Shown here piece by piece: positions 41,094 through 50,171 of a stretch of 64,000 nucleotides of DNA. The notes under the pieces are model-generated. The model had not been told where the DNA came from, did not search any database, and saw only the letters and a program-made list of their open reading frames with translations. The position numbers and the translations under genes were made by a program. This stretch comes from JABFRZ01 sp964631945 (GTDB lineage Bacteria; Planctomycetota; UBA1135; GCA-002686595), in NCBI GenBank assembly GCA_964631945.1, contig CAZWAY010000021.1, positions 1 to 64,000 on the forward strand. The letters run 5' to 3'. The stretch's first letter is position 1, and the number at the start of each line of letters is the position of its first letter.

Positions 41094-43232
41094 CTAGCGC
41101 ACGACCCGCGCCGAGAGGATGCGATCTCCCATCTCGAGGCGATCCAGGACGTCGCCGCCGGTGCGCAGCTCGCCGAAGAAGGTGTAGCGCCCGTCGAGGT
41201 GCGGGGTGGGGAGGTGCGTGACGAAGAACTGGCCGCCCCCCGAGTCGGGGTCGTCGTTACGGGGCATGCCGAGCGAGCCGCGCGTGGACTTCCGGGGCGT
41301 GAACTCGGCCCGCAGCGCCTCGCCCGCCCAGGGCGCGCCGCCGTTGCCGTCGCCGCGTGGGTCGCCACCCTGCACCACGAAGTCGGGCACGACGCGGTGG
41401 AAGGTCAGGCCGTCGTAGTACCCGCGCTCGATCAGGGTCAGGAAGTTGAAGACGTGCAGCGGAGCCTCGGCCGGGAAGAGCTCGAAGGTCAGCGGTCCGC
41501 GCGTGGTCGTGAGCTCGACCAGCGGGTTGAAGCGCCACAGCGGATAGTCCTGGCCCGGTTCGGGCACGTCGCGCTCGGGCGACCAGGGCGGTTCGACGTC
41601 GCTCGGGACGGCGCCGAAGGTCTTGCCCACGAGTTCCTTGGCCACCGCGCGCACGTAGGGGCGCGGGTCGCTCTGGGCGGCCTCGACCGCGGCCCGGGCC
41701 TCGTCGGTTCCGATCGCAGCCAGGACCCGCAGCGCGCTGAAGGCGACCTCGGCCGCACCCTCGCCGCTCGAGCTGGCCGCGGCCAGCGTCAGCGCCGTGA
41801 CGTCGCTCGGATCGGGGATGGCCTTCAGGGCCGACACCGCCGCCAGGCGCACGCCGTTGTCGGCTTGGGCCAGGAAGCCGTGCAGCGCCGCGCGCACCGC
41901 GCTGGAGGGGTGCTGGCCGAGATGCTCGATCGCGCGCGTGGCCACGAGCATCGACGGATCGCGCGCGAGCTCCAGCAGGGTCCCCTCGGCGCGCGCGTCG
42001 CGCCAGGCTCCGGCCGCGTCGGCGGCGGCCGCGCGCAGCACGGGATCGTTCTCCCGCGCGCCCCGCGCGAGCTCCTCGAAGGCGTCGTCGGGAGCCGCCG
42101 AGCGCACGCGCGCGCGCAGCGTCGCCGCGCGCACGCTGACGGCCAGGTCGAGCCGGCCGCGCTGGAGGATCAAGAGCACGCGCCGGCCGTCGCCGAAGCC
42201 GGACAGGGCCTCCATCACCGCGGCGCGCACGTGCGGGCTGGGGTGTTCGGACGCGGCCTCCAGCGCGCTGAGCAGGGTCTCGCTCGCGAGCTCCTTGCGC
42301 GTCGCTTCGTCGAGCCGCGCGCGGTCGAAGGCGGCGAAGGCGCCGAGCGCCACCACGGCCTCGTAGGTCACGCGCCAGTCGCGCGCGGCGGTCGGTTCGA
42401 CCAGCGCCGCCGTCACCGCCTGCAACCCGGCCACGCTGGGGGGGAGCTGCGCCAGGCCGCGCAGCGCGAACAGGCGCTCGAGCACGACCTCCGAGCGCGC
42501 GTACTCCAGGAACGGGCCGCGCCCGAGCTCGGCCTTGCGCCGCCCGAGCGCCCACAGGATGCGCCACACCAGTTCGGCCTCGATCGCCGACTTGGGCGAG
42601 GCGGTGATCCGGTAGGGGCTCAGGGCATCCAGCAGCGCGCGGTCGACCTCGCTCGCGCCGCTCTCCGTGCGCTCCCAGCGTCCGGTGCCGATGGCGGCCT
42701 CCATTCGCACCGCGAGGTCCGGATCGCGCAGCGCGAGCAGCAGCTGGGCATGCTCGCGCGGGCCGGGCAGCCGGCTGGCCGCTTCGACCACGCGCGCGCG
42801 CAGGCGCGGATCGGCGTCGTTGCGGTAGGCGAGCAGCGTGCCCGCGCCCACGGGATCGCCGCGCACGCCCAGGGCGAAGGCCGCGGCCAGGCGCACCTCG
42901 AGCTCCGGATCCTCGAGCGCGCGCACCAGCGCCTCGGTCACCGCCGCGCCGAAGCGCGGGAAGGGGAAGCGGCCCAGGGCCGTGGCCGCGCGCGTGCGCA
43001 CGCGCACCTCGCGATCGCCGGCCACGAGTTCGAGCAGGCGCCCGTCGCCGAGCGAGCGGGCGTCCTCCAGGCGCGCGACCTCGGCGAGCTCGCGCGAGGT
43101 CACGAGCTCGACCGGTGCGCCGCGCGAGCCCGGCAGCACGACCGTGTTCGCCTGTACCGGCTCGGGGCGGTCGTCCGACGAGCCGCAGCCCGCTCCGAGG
43201 AGCAGGAAGGCGGCGACCAGGCGGCGGAACAT
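41094..43232 (-). CDS. HEAT-repeat lipoprotein with C-terminal cyclophilin domain
   Basis: A 712-residue lipoprotein (lipobox LLLGAGC, Cys16). Residues about 50-520 are successive HEAT/Armadillo-type helical repeats (for example VRVRTRAATALGRF, VRLAAAFALG, VRMEAAIGTG, VRAAVMEALSGFG, VRLAAVSALKAI). The C-terminal cyclophilin domain (about residues 540-705) starts with ELTTTRGPLTFELFPAEAP and keeps FHRVVPDFVVQGGD, GQFFVTH and LDGRYTFFGEL, so the peptidyl-prolyl isomerase site looks intact. It likely acts as a periplasmic folding factor with a protein-binding solenoid. It diverges from ribBA across a 95-base gap. Confidence 0.92.
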   Translation of the reverse strand: MFRRLVAAFLLLGAGCGSSDDRPEPVQANTVVLPGSRGAPVELVTSRELAEVARLEDARSLGDGRLLELVAGDREVRVRTRAATALGRFPFPRFGAAVTEALVRALEDPELEVRLAAAFALGVRGDPVGAGTLLAYRNDADPRLRARVVEAASRLPGPREHAQLLLALRDPDLAVRMEAAIGTGRWERTESGASEVDRALLDALSPYRITASPKSAIEAELVWRILWALGRRKAELGRGPFLEYARSEVVLERLFALRGLAQLPPSVAGLQAVTAALVEPTAARDWRVTYEAVVALGAFAAFDRARLDEATRKELASETLLSALEAASEHPSPHVRAAVMEALSGFGDGRRVLLILQRGRLDLAVSVRAATLRARVRSAAPDDAFEELARGARENDPVLRAAAADAAGAWRDARAEGTLLELARDPSMLVATRAIEHLGQHPSSAVRAALHGFLAQADNGVRLAAVSALKAIPDPSDVTALTLAAASSSGEGAAEVAFSALRVLAAIGTDEARAAVEAAQSDPRPYVRAVAKELVGKTFGAVPSDVEPPWSPERDVPEPGQDYPLWRFNPLVELTTTRGPLTFELFPAEAPLHVFNFLTLIERGYYDGLTFHRVVPDFVVQGGDPRGDGNGGAPWAGEALRAEFTPRKSTRGSLGMPRNDDPDSGGGQFFVTHLPTPHLDGRYTFFGELRTGGDVLDRLEMGDRILSARVVR

Positions 43233-43327
43233 GCGCTCGTCCTACCCTCTCGGCGCGACGGGAACAATGGCGCCCGACGTCCCCGCGCCTTCGCCCGTGT
43301 TCTCCGCTACGATGCCCGGTCCGCCCC

Positions 43328-44608
43328 ATGCCTCCGAGCCCGATCCCCGAGATCCTGGTCGAGCTGCGCGCCGGCCGCATGATCGTCCTGGTGGACGACC
43401 CCTCGCGTGAGAACGAGGGCGACCTGGCCATGCTGGCCGAGTACGCCACCCCGGCCGCGATCAACTTCATGGCGCGCGAGGCGCGCGGCCTGATCTGCTT
43501 GCCGCTGGCGGGCGAGGTCTGCGACCGCCTGGGGTTGCGCCCGCAGGTCGAGCGCAACGGCTCGCGCATGGGCACGGCCTTCACCGTCTCGGTCGAGGCC
43601 GCCAGCGGGGTCACGACCGGCATCAGCGCGGCCGACCGCGCGCGCACGATCCGCGTGGCCTGCGATCCGGGTTCGTCGGCCGAGGACCTGGTCAGCCCCG
43701 GCCACGTCTTCCCCTTGCGCGCCCGCGACGGCGGGGTGCTGGTGCGCGAGGGCCAGACCGAGGGCATCGTCGACCTGGCGCGCCTGGCCGGGGCGAAGAG
43801 CGCCGCGGGCGTGATCTGCGAGATCATGAACGAGGACGGGACGATGGCGCGCATGCCCGAGCTGGAGGCCTTCGCCGCCGAGCACGGGCTCAAGATCGCC
43901 ACCATCGCCGACCTGATCGCCTACCGCCGCCGCAACGAGCGCCTGATCGAGCCGGTGGTCATGGACGTGCCGCTCCCCACCCGCCACGGGCGCTTCCTGG
44001 CGCACCTCTTCCGCTCGCGCGTGGACGGCGCCGAGCACGTGGCCCTGACCCTGGGCATGCCGGGGCCCGGCCTGGACGGGCCGCGCGAGGCGCTGGCCGA
44101 GGTGGTCACCGTGCGCGTGCACTCCGAGTGCCTGACGGGCGACGTGTTCGGCTCCGAGCGCTGCGATTGCGAGCCCCAGCTCCACCAGGCCCTCGAGCGC
44201 CTGGCGGCCGAGCCGCGCAGCGTGCTGCTCTACCTGCGCCAGGAGGGCCGTGGCATCGGCCTGGCGAACAAGCTGCGCGCCTACCAGCTCCAGGACCAGG
44301 GGCTCGACACGGTCGAGGCCAACCAGGCCCTCGGGTTGCCGGCCGATCTGCGCGAGTACGGGATCGGGGCCCAGATCCTGCATTTCCTGGGGGTGCGCCG
44401 GATGCGCATCCTGACCAACAACCCGAAGAAGCTGCATGGTCTGGCGGGCTACGGCCTCGAACTGGTCGATCAACTGCCCCTGCAGACCGAGTCCAACCCC
44501 AATAACGTCAAGTACTTGGAGACGAAGCGCAGCAAGCTCGGACACCTCCTGCGGGAGCAGGGTCTCGGCCCCGAGCGCTTGCACAGGACCCCGGACGGGC
44601 GGGAATAG
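43328..44608 (+). CDS. ribBA: bifunctional DHBP synthase / GTP cyclohydrolase II
   Basis: A 426-residue fusion supplying both entry precursors of riboflavin. The RibB half (1 to about 205) has VLVDDPSRENEGDLAMLAEYATP in parts, MAREARGLICLPL, FTVSVEAASGVTTGISAADRA and EDLVSPGHVFPLRA, with the family catalytic acids and His. The RibA half has VTVRVHSECLTGDVFGSERCDC (zinc Cys), LYLRQEGRGIGL, NQALGLPADLREYGIGAQIL and LTNNPKKLHGLAGYGL. Both active sites look complete. The ATG at 43328 gives the family N-terminus. No FMN riboswitch was recognised in the 95-base upstream gap. Confidence 0.97.
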   Translation: MPPSPIPEILVELRAGRMIVLVDDPSRENEGDLAMLAEYATPAAINFMAREARGLICLPLAGEVCDRLGLRPQVERNGSRMGTAFTVSVEAASGVTTGISAADRARTIRVACDPGSSAEDLVSPGHVFPLRARDGGVLVREGQTEGIVDLARLAGAKSAAGVICEIMNEDGTMARMPELEAFAAEHGLKIATIADLIAYRRRNERLIEPVVMDVPLPTRHGRFLAHLFRSRVDGAEHVALTLGMPGPGLDGPREALAEVVTVRVHSECLTGDVFGSERCDCEPQLHQALERLAAEPRSVLLYLRQEGRGIGLANKLRAYQLQDQGLDTVEANQALGLPADLREYGIGAQILHFLGVRRMRILTNNPKKLHGLAGYGLELVDQLPLQTESNPNNVKYLETKRSKLGHLLREQGLGPERLHRTPDGRE

Positions 44609-44651
44609 ACCCCCGTTCCGGGGCGTCGACACAGGGCCGCCGATCGGTCCA

Positions 44652-45263
44652 ATGATCACGATGCACGAAGTGGCCCGCGAGGATGCGCAGCTCGTGGAGG
44701 AGTCGCTGGGCGGGAACCCGCTCTCCTTCCAGCTCCTGATCGAGCGCTACCAGGGCCGCATCTTCGCCCTGGCGCGCCACTACACGAAGAGCGCGGTCGA
44801 GGTCGAGGACATCGTCCAGGACACGTTCCTCAAGACCTACCGGCGCCTCGAGACCTTCCAGCGCCAGAGCTCGTTCTCGACCTGGCTGTACCGCATCGCG
44901 GTCAACACCGCGCTCGACTTCCTGAAGCGCGCCGGTCGCAGCCCGGTGAGCGCGGTCGAGGATCCCGAGCTGACCGCCGCGCCCGTGCGGGCCCAGGCCG
45001 GCTCGGGCGTGGCCGTGGCCGGGCCCGACGCCTCCATGCGGCGCGAGGAGATCGCGCGCATCACCCAGGAGGTGCTGGCCGAGCTGCCCGAGATCTTCCG
45101 CACGGTGCTGGTGTTGCGCGAGTTCGAGGACCTCTCCTACCAGGAGATGGCCGAGGTCCTCGGGATCTCGATCGGGACCATCGAGTCGCGCCTGTTCCGG
45201 GCGCGCGCGCGCTTCAAGGAAGCCATGATCCGGCTGCACCCCGAGTTCGCCGCCCCCGACTAG
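44652..45263 (+). CDS. ECF-type RNA polymerase sigma factor (RpoE-like)
   Basis: A 203-residue group 4 sigma factor with region 2 (residues about 22-90: FQLLIERYQGRIFALARHYT, AVEVEDIVQDTFLKTYRRL, SSFSTWLYRIAVNTALDFLKR) and region 4 (about 130-195: LPEIFRTVLVLREFEDLSYQEMAEVLGISIGTIESRLFRARARF in parts). Length and motifs match the RpoE/SigW-like group. The next gene is a zinc-finger anti-sigma factor 17 bases downstream, so this is a classic sigma/anti-sigma pair. ATG 44652 is used; a second ATG at 44661 would shorten it by three residues. Confidence 0.95.
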   Translation: MITMHEVAREDAQLVEESLGGNPLSFQLLIERYQGRIFALARHYTKSAVEVEDIVQDTFLKTYRRLETFQRQSSFSTWLYRIAVNTALDFLKRAGRSPVSAVEDPELTAAPVRAQAGSGVAVAGPDASMRREEIARITQEVLAELPEIFRTVLVLREFEDLSYQEMAEVLGISIGTIESRLFRARARFKEAMIRLHPEFAAPD

Positions 45264-45280
45264 CCGAAAGGAGCCATGAC

Positions 45281-45742
45281 GTGAAGACCACCTGTGACGA
45301 CGCCCGCTTGCTCGTGCCGAGCTATCTGGACGGCGAGCTGTCCGAGGCCCAGGCCTCGCCCCTGCGCACGCACCTCATGGACTGCCCCGCGTGCCGCGAG
45401 GAGGCCAAGCAGGGCAAGACCCTCAAGCGCTGGTTCGAGCCGGAGTCCGCGCCCGTGAGCGTGCCGGCCGGCTTCGCCGCGCGCGTGGCGCGGCGCGCCT
45501 TCGCCGGCGACCCCGGGCTGCTGGTGCCCGAGCCGCCGGCCGTGCGTGCGCGGCGCCCGCTCCTGCCCTTCCTGCTGCTCGCCACGGCCGTCGCGGCCGC
45601 GCTGCTGTTCGTGCTGGCGCTCGCGATCCAGCGCGAGAACCTGCCGCGCTCGAACCGCCTGGAGGCCCGCGAAGGGGGCCGACCGCCCTGGCTCGCCCAG
45701 CCCGCCGCCGAGTCCGGCCTCGAGCCCGCCGCCGCGCGATGA
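45281..45742 (+). CDS. membrane anti-sigma factor with zinc finger (ZAS)
   Basis: A 153-residue protein. The cytoplasmic N-terminal domain shows the ZAS motif H31-x3-C35-x2-C38 (THLMDCPAC) after the helical DDARLLVPSYLDGELSE segment. One transmembrane helix spans about residues 94-117, and a short periplasmic tail follows. Such proteins sequester the cognate ECF sigma factor and release it on an envelope or redox signal. The start is GTG at 45281 with AAAGGAG upstream; the stop overlaps the next start (ATGA). Confidence 0.9.
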   Translation: MKTTCDDARLLVPSYLDGELSEAQASPLRTHLMDCPACREEAKQGKTLKRWFEPESAPVSVPAGFAARVARRAFAGDPGLLVPEPPAVRARRPLLPFLLLATAVAAALLFVLALAIQRENLPRSNRLEAREGGRPPWLAQPAAESGLEPAAAR

Positions 45743-46122
45743 AGTCCGAGCGTCTGTGGGCCCTCGTGCTCGCGCTGACCGCCTTTTGCGCCGGGTTGGC
45801 CGCGGGCGTGCTGCTATCCTTCGGCCGCCAACCCGTGCTCGCCGCGCGGCCCTTCGCCGGCTACGAGGCGCGCCTGACCGAGACCTTCGGCCTGGACGAG
45901 AAGCGCGTGGAGAACCTGCGCTACATCCTGCGCGACTACGAGGACCAGATCGACGCCTTGAAGGAGCGCAACATCGACGCCCTCGACCCCGAGCTGGTCC
46001 GGATCGGCCTCGACCACCGCGATCTGATCCGCACCTGGGTCGTGCCCGAGCGGCACCGCCAGCAGTTCGACCTGTGGGTCGGCGGTCTGCCCGTCCTCTC
46101 GTCCGGCGCCCGACCGGAATAG
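45739..46122 (+). CDS. small membrane-anchored periplasmic protein
   Basis: A 127-residue protein starting in the anti-sigma stop codon (ATGA). One N-terminal membrane helix (about residues 8-28, LVLALTAFCAGLAAGVLLSF) is followed by a charged helical domain (ETFGLDEKRVENLRYILRDYEDQIDALKER) and a C-terminal RTWVVPERHRQQFDLWV. The helical, charged build recalls periplasmic Spy/CpxP-like or heavy-metal-resistance sensors, although the LTxxQ motifs are not seen. Being coupled to a sigma/anti-sigma pair, it may sense envelope state. Function inferred from context. Confidence 0.75.
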   Translation: MKSERLWALVLALTAFCAGLAAGVLLSFGRQPVLAARPFAGYEARLTETFGLDEKRVENLRYILRDYEDQIDALKERNIDALDPELVRIGLDHRDLIRTWVVPERHRQQFDLWVGGLPVLSSGARPE

Positions 46123-46129
46123 CCCCCGC

Positions 46130-47866
46130 ATGTCCCAATCCATCGGCATCCACCTGGGCGAGCGCAGCTACCGTCTGCTGGCGCTCGACGGCAGCCTGAA
46201 GCGTCACAAGGTCCTGTGCAGTGCCGCGGGCGAGATCCCGACCGGCGAGGGCGCGACCGAGACCCTGAACGAGCGGCTGAAGGAGCTCGTCAAGGAGCAC
46301 AAGCTGCGCGCCGACAGCGTCTACCTGGCGATCGATTCGGGTTCGGCCGCCTTCCGGGGCCTCACGCTGCCCTTCGACGACCGCGAGAAGATCGAGGAGG
46401 TCATCAAGTTCGAGATCGAGGGCAACCTGCCGCAGTACGACATCGACCAGGTCGTGGTGGACTTCCAGGTGCTGGCCTCCAAGCCGGGCGTCGAGTCGAA
46501 CCTGCTGATCTCGGCCGTGCCCAAGGAGCGCCTGACGGCCGCGCTGAAGATTTGCGAGCGCGCCGGACTGGAGCCGCTCGACGCCGAGCTCGAGGGCACG
46601 GCGCTGTTCGACGCGGCCTTCGAGAGCGGCCTGCTGGTGGAGGACGCCGGCACCGTGCTGATCCACGTGGGCGACACCTCGACCACGGTGGTCGTGGCCG
46701 ACGGGCGGCGCCTGGCGAGCCTGCGCGCGATCCGCGTGGGCGCGTACTCGCGCGGGAGCGCGAGCGAGGGCGAGGAGGGCGAGGCCGTCCCCGCGCCCGG
46801 CGAGGCGTCCGCCGACGTGCCCGACCTGCCCGACGAGGCCGCGCGCCTCGCCGTCAGCGCCCAGCGCATCCGCCGCGAACTCGTGCGCACCCTCTCGGGT
46901 GCGCGCACGACGAACGAGATCAAGAAGGTCTACCTGTGCGGCCACGACCTGCCCGGCCTGGTCGGCGCGACCCTGACGGACGTGCCGATCCAGCCGCTGC
47001 CCTTCGTGCTGGAGGGTGCCGAGCCCGCGCGACAGTTCGTGATCGCCTTCGGCGCGGCCCTGCGTGGTTTCGAGGGCGGGACGCTGGCTCCGCACCTGCG
47101 GCGCGAGGAGCTGCGCTTCAGCGGGCGCTTCGAGCGCCTGGAGCTGCCCCTGGCGGTGTTCACGCTGCTCCTGTTCACCTTCCTGTTCGTGCAGTACATC
47201 GTGCTCGACAAGCAGCTCGAGTGGCGTGACGAGGGCAAGCTGGCGGCCGCGCAGCCGGTCAAGGGCGACCTGCAGATCTGGCTCGAGGCCTCGAACCAGC
47301 GCATCTTCCCGGACCCGAGCAACCCGCGCCCGGCGCGGCTGTCCGACATCGGCGACAACCCCGGCGTCAAGGCCCTGGCCGACTACGCGGCCAAGGCCCA
47401 GGCCGGGCACGACGACCAGCGCACCAAGTTCCAGGAACTCGGCGAGATCCGGCGCCAGCTCAAGATCAACATCGACAGCCTGTCCAAGGAGCTGGGCCAG
47501 GTCAGCGAGATCAAGCAGCCGCAGTCGGCCCTGTCGGCGGCCACGCTGGTCATGGGCGTGATCGCCTCGATGGGCGACGGCCTGCGCCTCGGCATCCGCC
47601 GCTTCGAGGCCAACTACCAGCACAGCGTGGCCAACAAGGACGACTTCGTGGTCGTCACGCTCGACGCCGACTTCTTCGGCGAGAGCAGCCTGGAGGCCAC
47701 GCGCGCCTACAACCAGCTCGAGAGCCAGTTCAAGTCGCAGTCCTGGTGCCTGGAGTTCGAGGGCAAGTCGAGCAAGGCGCTGGAGGGCGACAAGGGCATC
47801 CAGGTGGACGGCCTGACGATCCAGGTCAACGTGGACAAGTCTCGGCTGGGAGGTCAGCAACCGTGA
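46130..47866 (+). CDS. PilM/GspL-like actin-fold protein with membrane and periplasmic domains
   Basis: A 578-residue bitopic protein. Residues 1 to about 340 are an actin-like ATPase fold as in PilM and cytoplasmic GspL: SIGIHLGERSYRLLAL, LTLPFDDREKIEEVIKFEIE, PQYDIDQVVVDFQV, LISAVPKERLTAAL, VLIHVGDTSTTVVVADGRRL. One transmembrane helix (about 345-365, LPLAVFTLLLFTFLFVQYIV) follows, then a periplasmic coiled coil and a ferredoxin-like domain (about 475-575). It thus joins PilM and PilN functions in one chain, as GspL does. The next gene is PilO/GspM-like. It lies 7 bases after the ECF operon genes. Confidence 0.85.
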   Translation: MSQSIGIHLGERSYRLLALDGSLKRHKVLCSAAGEIPTGEGATETLNERLKELVKEHKLRADSVYLAIDSGSAAFRGLTLPFDDREKIEEVIKFEIEGNLPQYDIDQVVVDFQVLASKPGVESNLLISAVPKERLTAALKICERAGLEPLDAELEGTALFDAAFESGLLVEDAGTVLIHVGDTSTTVVVADGRRLASLRAIRVGAYSRGSASEGEEGEAVPAPGEASADVPDLPDEAARLAVSAQRIRRELVRTLSGARTTNEIKKVYLCGHDLPGLVGATLTDVPIQPLPFVLEGAEPARQFVIAFGAALRGFEGGTLAPHLRREELRFSGRFERLELPLAVFTLLLFTFLFVQYIVLDKQLEWRDEGKLAAAQPVKGDLQIWLEASNQRIFPDPSNPRPARLSDIGDNPGVKALADYAAKAQAGHDDQRTKFQELGEIRRQLKINIDSLSKELGQVSEIKQPQSALSAATLVMGVIASMGDGLRLGIRRFEANYQHSVANKDDFVVVTLDADFFGESSLEATRAYNQLESQFKSQSWCLEFEGKSSKALEGDKGIQVDGLTIQVNVDKSRLGGQQP

Positions 47867-48420
47867 AGAGCTTCTTCGGCAGCATGAGTTTCCCGCGCGC
47901 GGTGATCCTGTTCTGCTCGCTGGGCTCGCTGGTGCTCGGGGCGCTGGTCTACCTGCGCGCGCAGCGCCTGAGCGAGGTCAAGGACGAGCTCACGCGCGTC
48001 CCCGCCCTGGTCAAGGAGATCCAGACCGACGCCTACCGCCTGAGCGACCTGCTGCGCAGCGCCAGCACGGACAAGTTCAAGGCGCAGTCCGAGCCCGAGA
48101 GCTTCATCCGTTCGATCGCCGTGGACAGCAAGATCAACATGGGGCAGATCGACATCGTCAAGACCCCGAAGTCGCCGGCCAAGGGCATCGAGGACATGAT
48201 CTACAAGATCACGCCCCAGACGAAGACCCAGCGCTTCACGCGCGGCCAGATCGGGAACTTCCTGTACAAGCTCGAGTTCGACAGCCCGCGCGTGAAGGTG
48301 ACGCGCATGAAGCTCACGCCCTTCGAGAAGGTGGCGCCGGGCGAGATCGGCAAGGACTCCTGGGTCTACGAGGCCGAGCTGACGACGCGCTCCAAGCTCG
48401 AGGCTCCGGGTCAGGGCTAG
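47863..48420 (+). CDS. PilO/GspM-like secretion protein
   Basis: A 185-residue bitopic protein starting at GTG 47863 inside the stop of the PilM/GspL-like gene (GTGA). One membrane helix (about residues 11-30, AVILFCSLGSLVLGALVYL) is followed by a short coiled coil (RAQRLSEVKDELTRVPALVKEI) and a mixed domain (residues 75-180). This order is that of PilO or GspM, which pair with PilN/GspL in the inner-membrane platform of type IV pili or type II secretion. No strong sequence signature exists for this group, so the call depends on order and build. Confidence 0.7.
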   Translation: MKSFFGSMSFPRAVILFCSLGSLVLGALVYLRAQRLSEVKDELTRVPALVKEIQTDAYRLSDLLRSASTDKFKAQSEPESFIRSIAVDSKINMGQIDIVKTPKSPAKGIEDMIYKITPQTKTQRFTRGQIGNFLYKLEFDSPRVKVTRMKLTPFEKVAPGEIGKDSWVYEAELTTRSKLEAPGQG

Positions 48421-48459
48421 GACCGTCCTGCCCCGCGGGGCGCGCGTTATCCTGCCGGG

Positions 48460-49188
48460 ATGGCGCTGCGCATCGCGATGTGGTCCGGGCCGCGCAACAT
48501 CTCGACGGCGCTGATGCGTTCGTTCGGGAGCCGCGCGGACACGAGCGTGTGCGACGAACCGCTCTACGCGCACTACCTGTCGGTGCGCGCGCTCGAGCAC
48601 CCCGGGCGCGACGAGATCGTGGCCCAGGGCGAGACCGACTGGCGCAAGGTCGCGGCCTTCCTGAGCGGGCCCGTGCCGGGCGGCCGGGCGGTCTTCTACC
48701 AGAAGCACATGGCGCACCATCTCGTGCCGGAGATCGGGCGCGAGTGGCTGCACGAGCTCACGCACGCCTTCCTGATCCGCGACCCGCGCGAGATGCTGCT
48801 CTCGCTGGCGCAGGTCACGCCGCACCCGAGCGCGCTCGACACGGGGCTGCCGCAGCAGCTCGAGCTCTGGCGCGAGCTGGAGGCGCGCACGGGCCGCGCG
48901 CCGCCGGTCATCGACGCGCGCGACGTGCTCGGGGATCCCCCGGGCGTGCTCGCGCGGCTGTGCGCGGCGCTCGGGCTCGAGTTCACGCCGGCCATGCTGG
49001 CGTGGGAGCCGGGCCCGCGCTCGACCGACGGGATCTGGGCGCGCCACTGGTACGGCGACGTGCTGCGCTCGACCGGCTTCGCGCGCTGGAAGGCGCGCCC
49101 GGGCGAGCTCACCGGCGAACTCGCGCGCGTGCACGCCGAATGTCGCGCGCCGTACGAGGCGCTGCACGCGCGCCGTCTCCTGGCCTGA
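48460..49188 (+). CDS. sulfotransferase-family P-loop protein
   Basis: A 242-residue cytosolic protein beginning IAMWSGPRNISTALMRSFGSR, the sulfotransferase 5'-PSB loop with the S-x-P-R-N-x-S-T form, and containing FLIRDPREMLLSL, the 3'-phosphate binding motif (RDPR...S). The substrate is unknown. It lies 83 bases before a class IV aminotransferase gene on the same strand. I recall that plant branched-chain-aminotransferase-like proteins can carry a P-loop sulfotransferase-like domain, which would make the pairing meaningful, but that needs checking. Confidence 0.85.
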   Translation: MALRIAMWSGPRNISTALMRSFGSRADTSVCDEPLYAHYLSVRALEHPGRDEIVAQGETDWRKVAAFLSGPVPGGRAVFYQKHMAHHLVPEIGREWLHELTHAFLIRDPREMLLSLAQVTPHPSALDTGLPQQLELWRELEARTGRAPPVIDARDVLGDPPGVLARLCAALGLEFTPAMLAWEPGPRSTDGIWARHWYGDVLRSTGFARWKARPGELTGELARVHAECRAPYEALHARRLLA

Positions 49189-49271
49189 GGCAGGCGCGCC
49201 GTTTCGGGCATCCGCCCGCGCGGCACGCCGGCTAGAGTACGCGCGCCGCTGCGAGCCAGGCTCCAGACTCC

Positions 49272-50171
49272 ATGCTCCAGACCTTCGACGAGCGCAACGC
49301 GAACCTGCTGGTCAACGTCGACGGCGAGCTCGTGCACCGCGACCAGGCGCGCATCAGCCCGTTCGACTCGGCCGTGCAGGGCGGCGACGCGGTCTGGGAG
49401 GGCCTGCGCCTCTACGACGGGCGCATCTTCAAGCTGCAGGAGCACCTCGACCGCCTGCGCGGCTCGGCCCTGGCGCTGGCCTTCGCCGAGATCCCGAGCC
49501 ACGAGCGCATCACCGAGGAGATCCGGAAGACCCTGGCCGCGAACGGCATGCGCGACGGCGTACACGTGCGCCTGACGCTGACGCGCGGCGTGAAGATCAC
49601 CTCGGGCATGGACCCGCGCCTCAACCGGTCGGGGCCGACCCTGATCGTCCTGGCCGAGCACAAGGCGCCGGTCTACTCCAAGCAGGGCCTGACGCTGGTC
49701 ACCAGCGCCATCCGGCGCTTCCCGCCCGATTGCCTCGATCCGAAGATCCACCACGCCAACCTGCTGCAGTCGATCCTGGCCAAGGTCCAGGCCAACGCCG
49801 CGGGCGCGGACGACGCCGTGATGCTGGACACGCGCGGCTTCGTGGCCGAGACCAACGCCACGCACCTCTTCCTCGTGTACCAGGGCGTGGTCATGACGCC
49901 GCGCCCCGTCGCCTGCCCGGAGGGCATCACGCGCGCGACGGTGATCGAGCTCTGCAAGCAGCACCGCATCCCGAACGCCGAGCGCGACCTGTCGCTGTCC
50001 GAGTTCTACCGCGCCGACGAGGTCTTCTGCACGGGCACGCTGGGCGAGCTCGCGAGCGTCACGCGCATCGACGGACGTACCATCGGCGACGGCACCGTGG
50101 GCGAGGCCACGCGGCGGCTCGGACAGCTGTACCACGAGCTCGTGCGGCAGAGCGGCACCGTCGTGGCATGA
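49272..50171 (+). CDS. class IV aminotransferase (branched-chain type)
   Basis: A 299-residue PLP enzyme. Features of the D-amino acid/branched-chain fold-type IV group are VNVDGELVHRDQARISPFDSAVQGGDAVWEGLRLYDGRIFKL in parts, the likely PLP lysine K158 (LDPKIHHANLL), GADDAVMLDTRGFVAETNATHLFLV, and EVFCTGTLGELASV near the C-terminus. Branched-chain amino acid transamination (IlvE) is most likely, but D-alanine or aminodeoxychorismate-lyase-like activities share the fold. The stop overlaps the next gene by ATGA. Confidence 0.92.
   Translation: MLQTFDERNANLLVNVDGELVHRDQARISPFDSAVQGGDAVWEGLRLYDGRIFKLQEHLDRLRGSALALAFAEIPSHERITEEIRKTLAANGMRDGVHVRLTLTRGVKITSGMDPRLNRSGPTLIVLAEHKAPVYSKQGLTLVTSAIRRFPPDCLDPKIHHANLLQSILAKVQANAAGADDAVMLDTRGFVAETNATHLFLVYQGVVMTPRPVACPEGITRATVIELCKQHRIPNAERDLSLSEFYRADEVFCTGTLGELASVTRIDGRTIGDGTVGEATRRLGQLYHELVRQSGTVVA

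Noticed and set aside
43233..43327. FMN riboswitch before ribBA
   Set aside because: The gap is only 95 bases and shows none of the conserved RFN-element segments.
41037..43382. 781-codon + strand frame opposite the HEAT-cyclophilin gene
   Set aside because: Low-complexity Arg/Ala/Gly composition with no motif; the minus-strand gene has a lipobox, HEAT repeats and cyclophilin motifs.
45260..47860. 866-codon minus-strand frame opposite the anti-sigma to PilM-like genes
   Set aside because: Antisense shadow of recognisable genes with start-stop overlaps; its composition is Leu/Arg/Ala/Gln-rich without domains.
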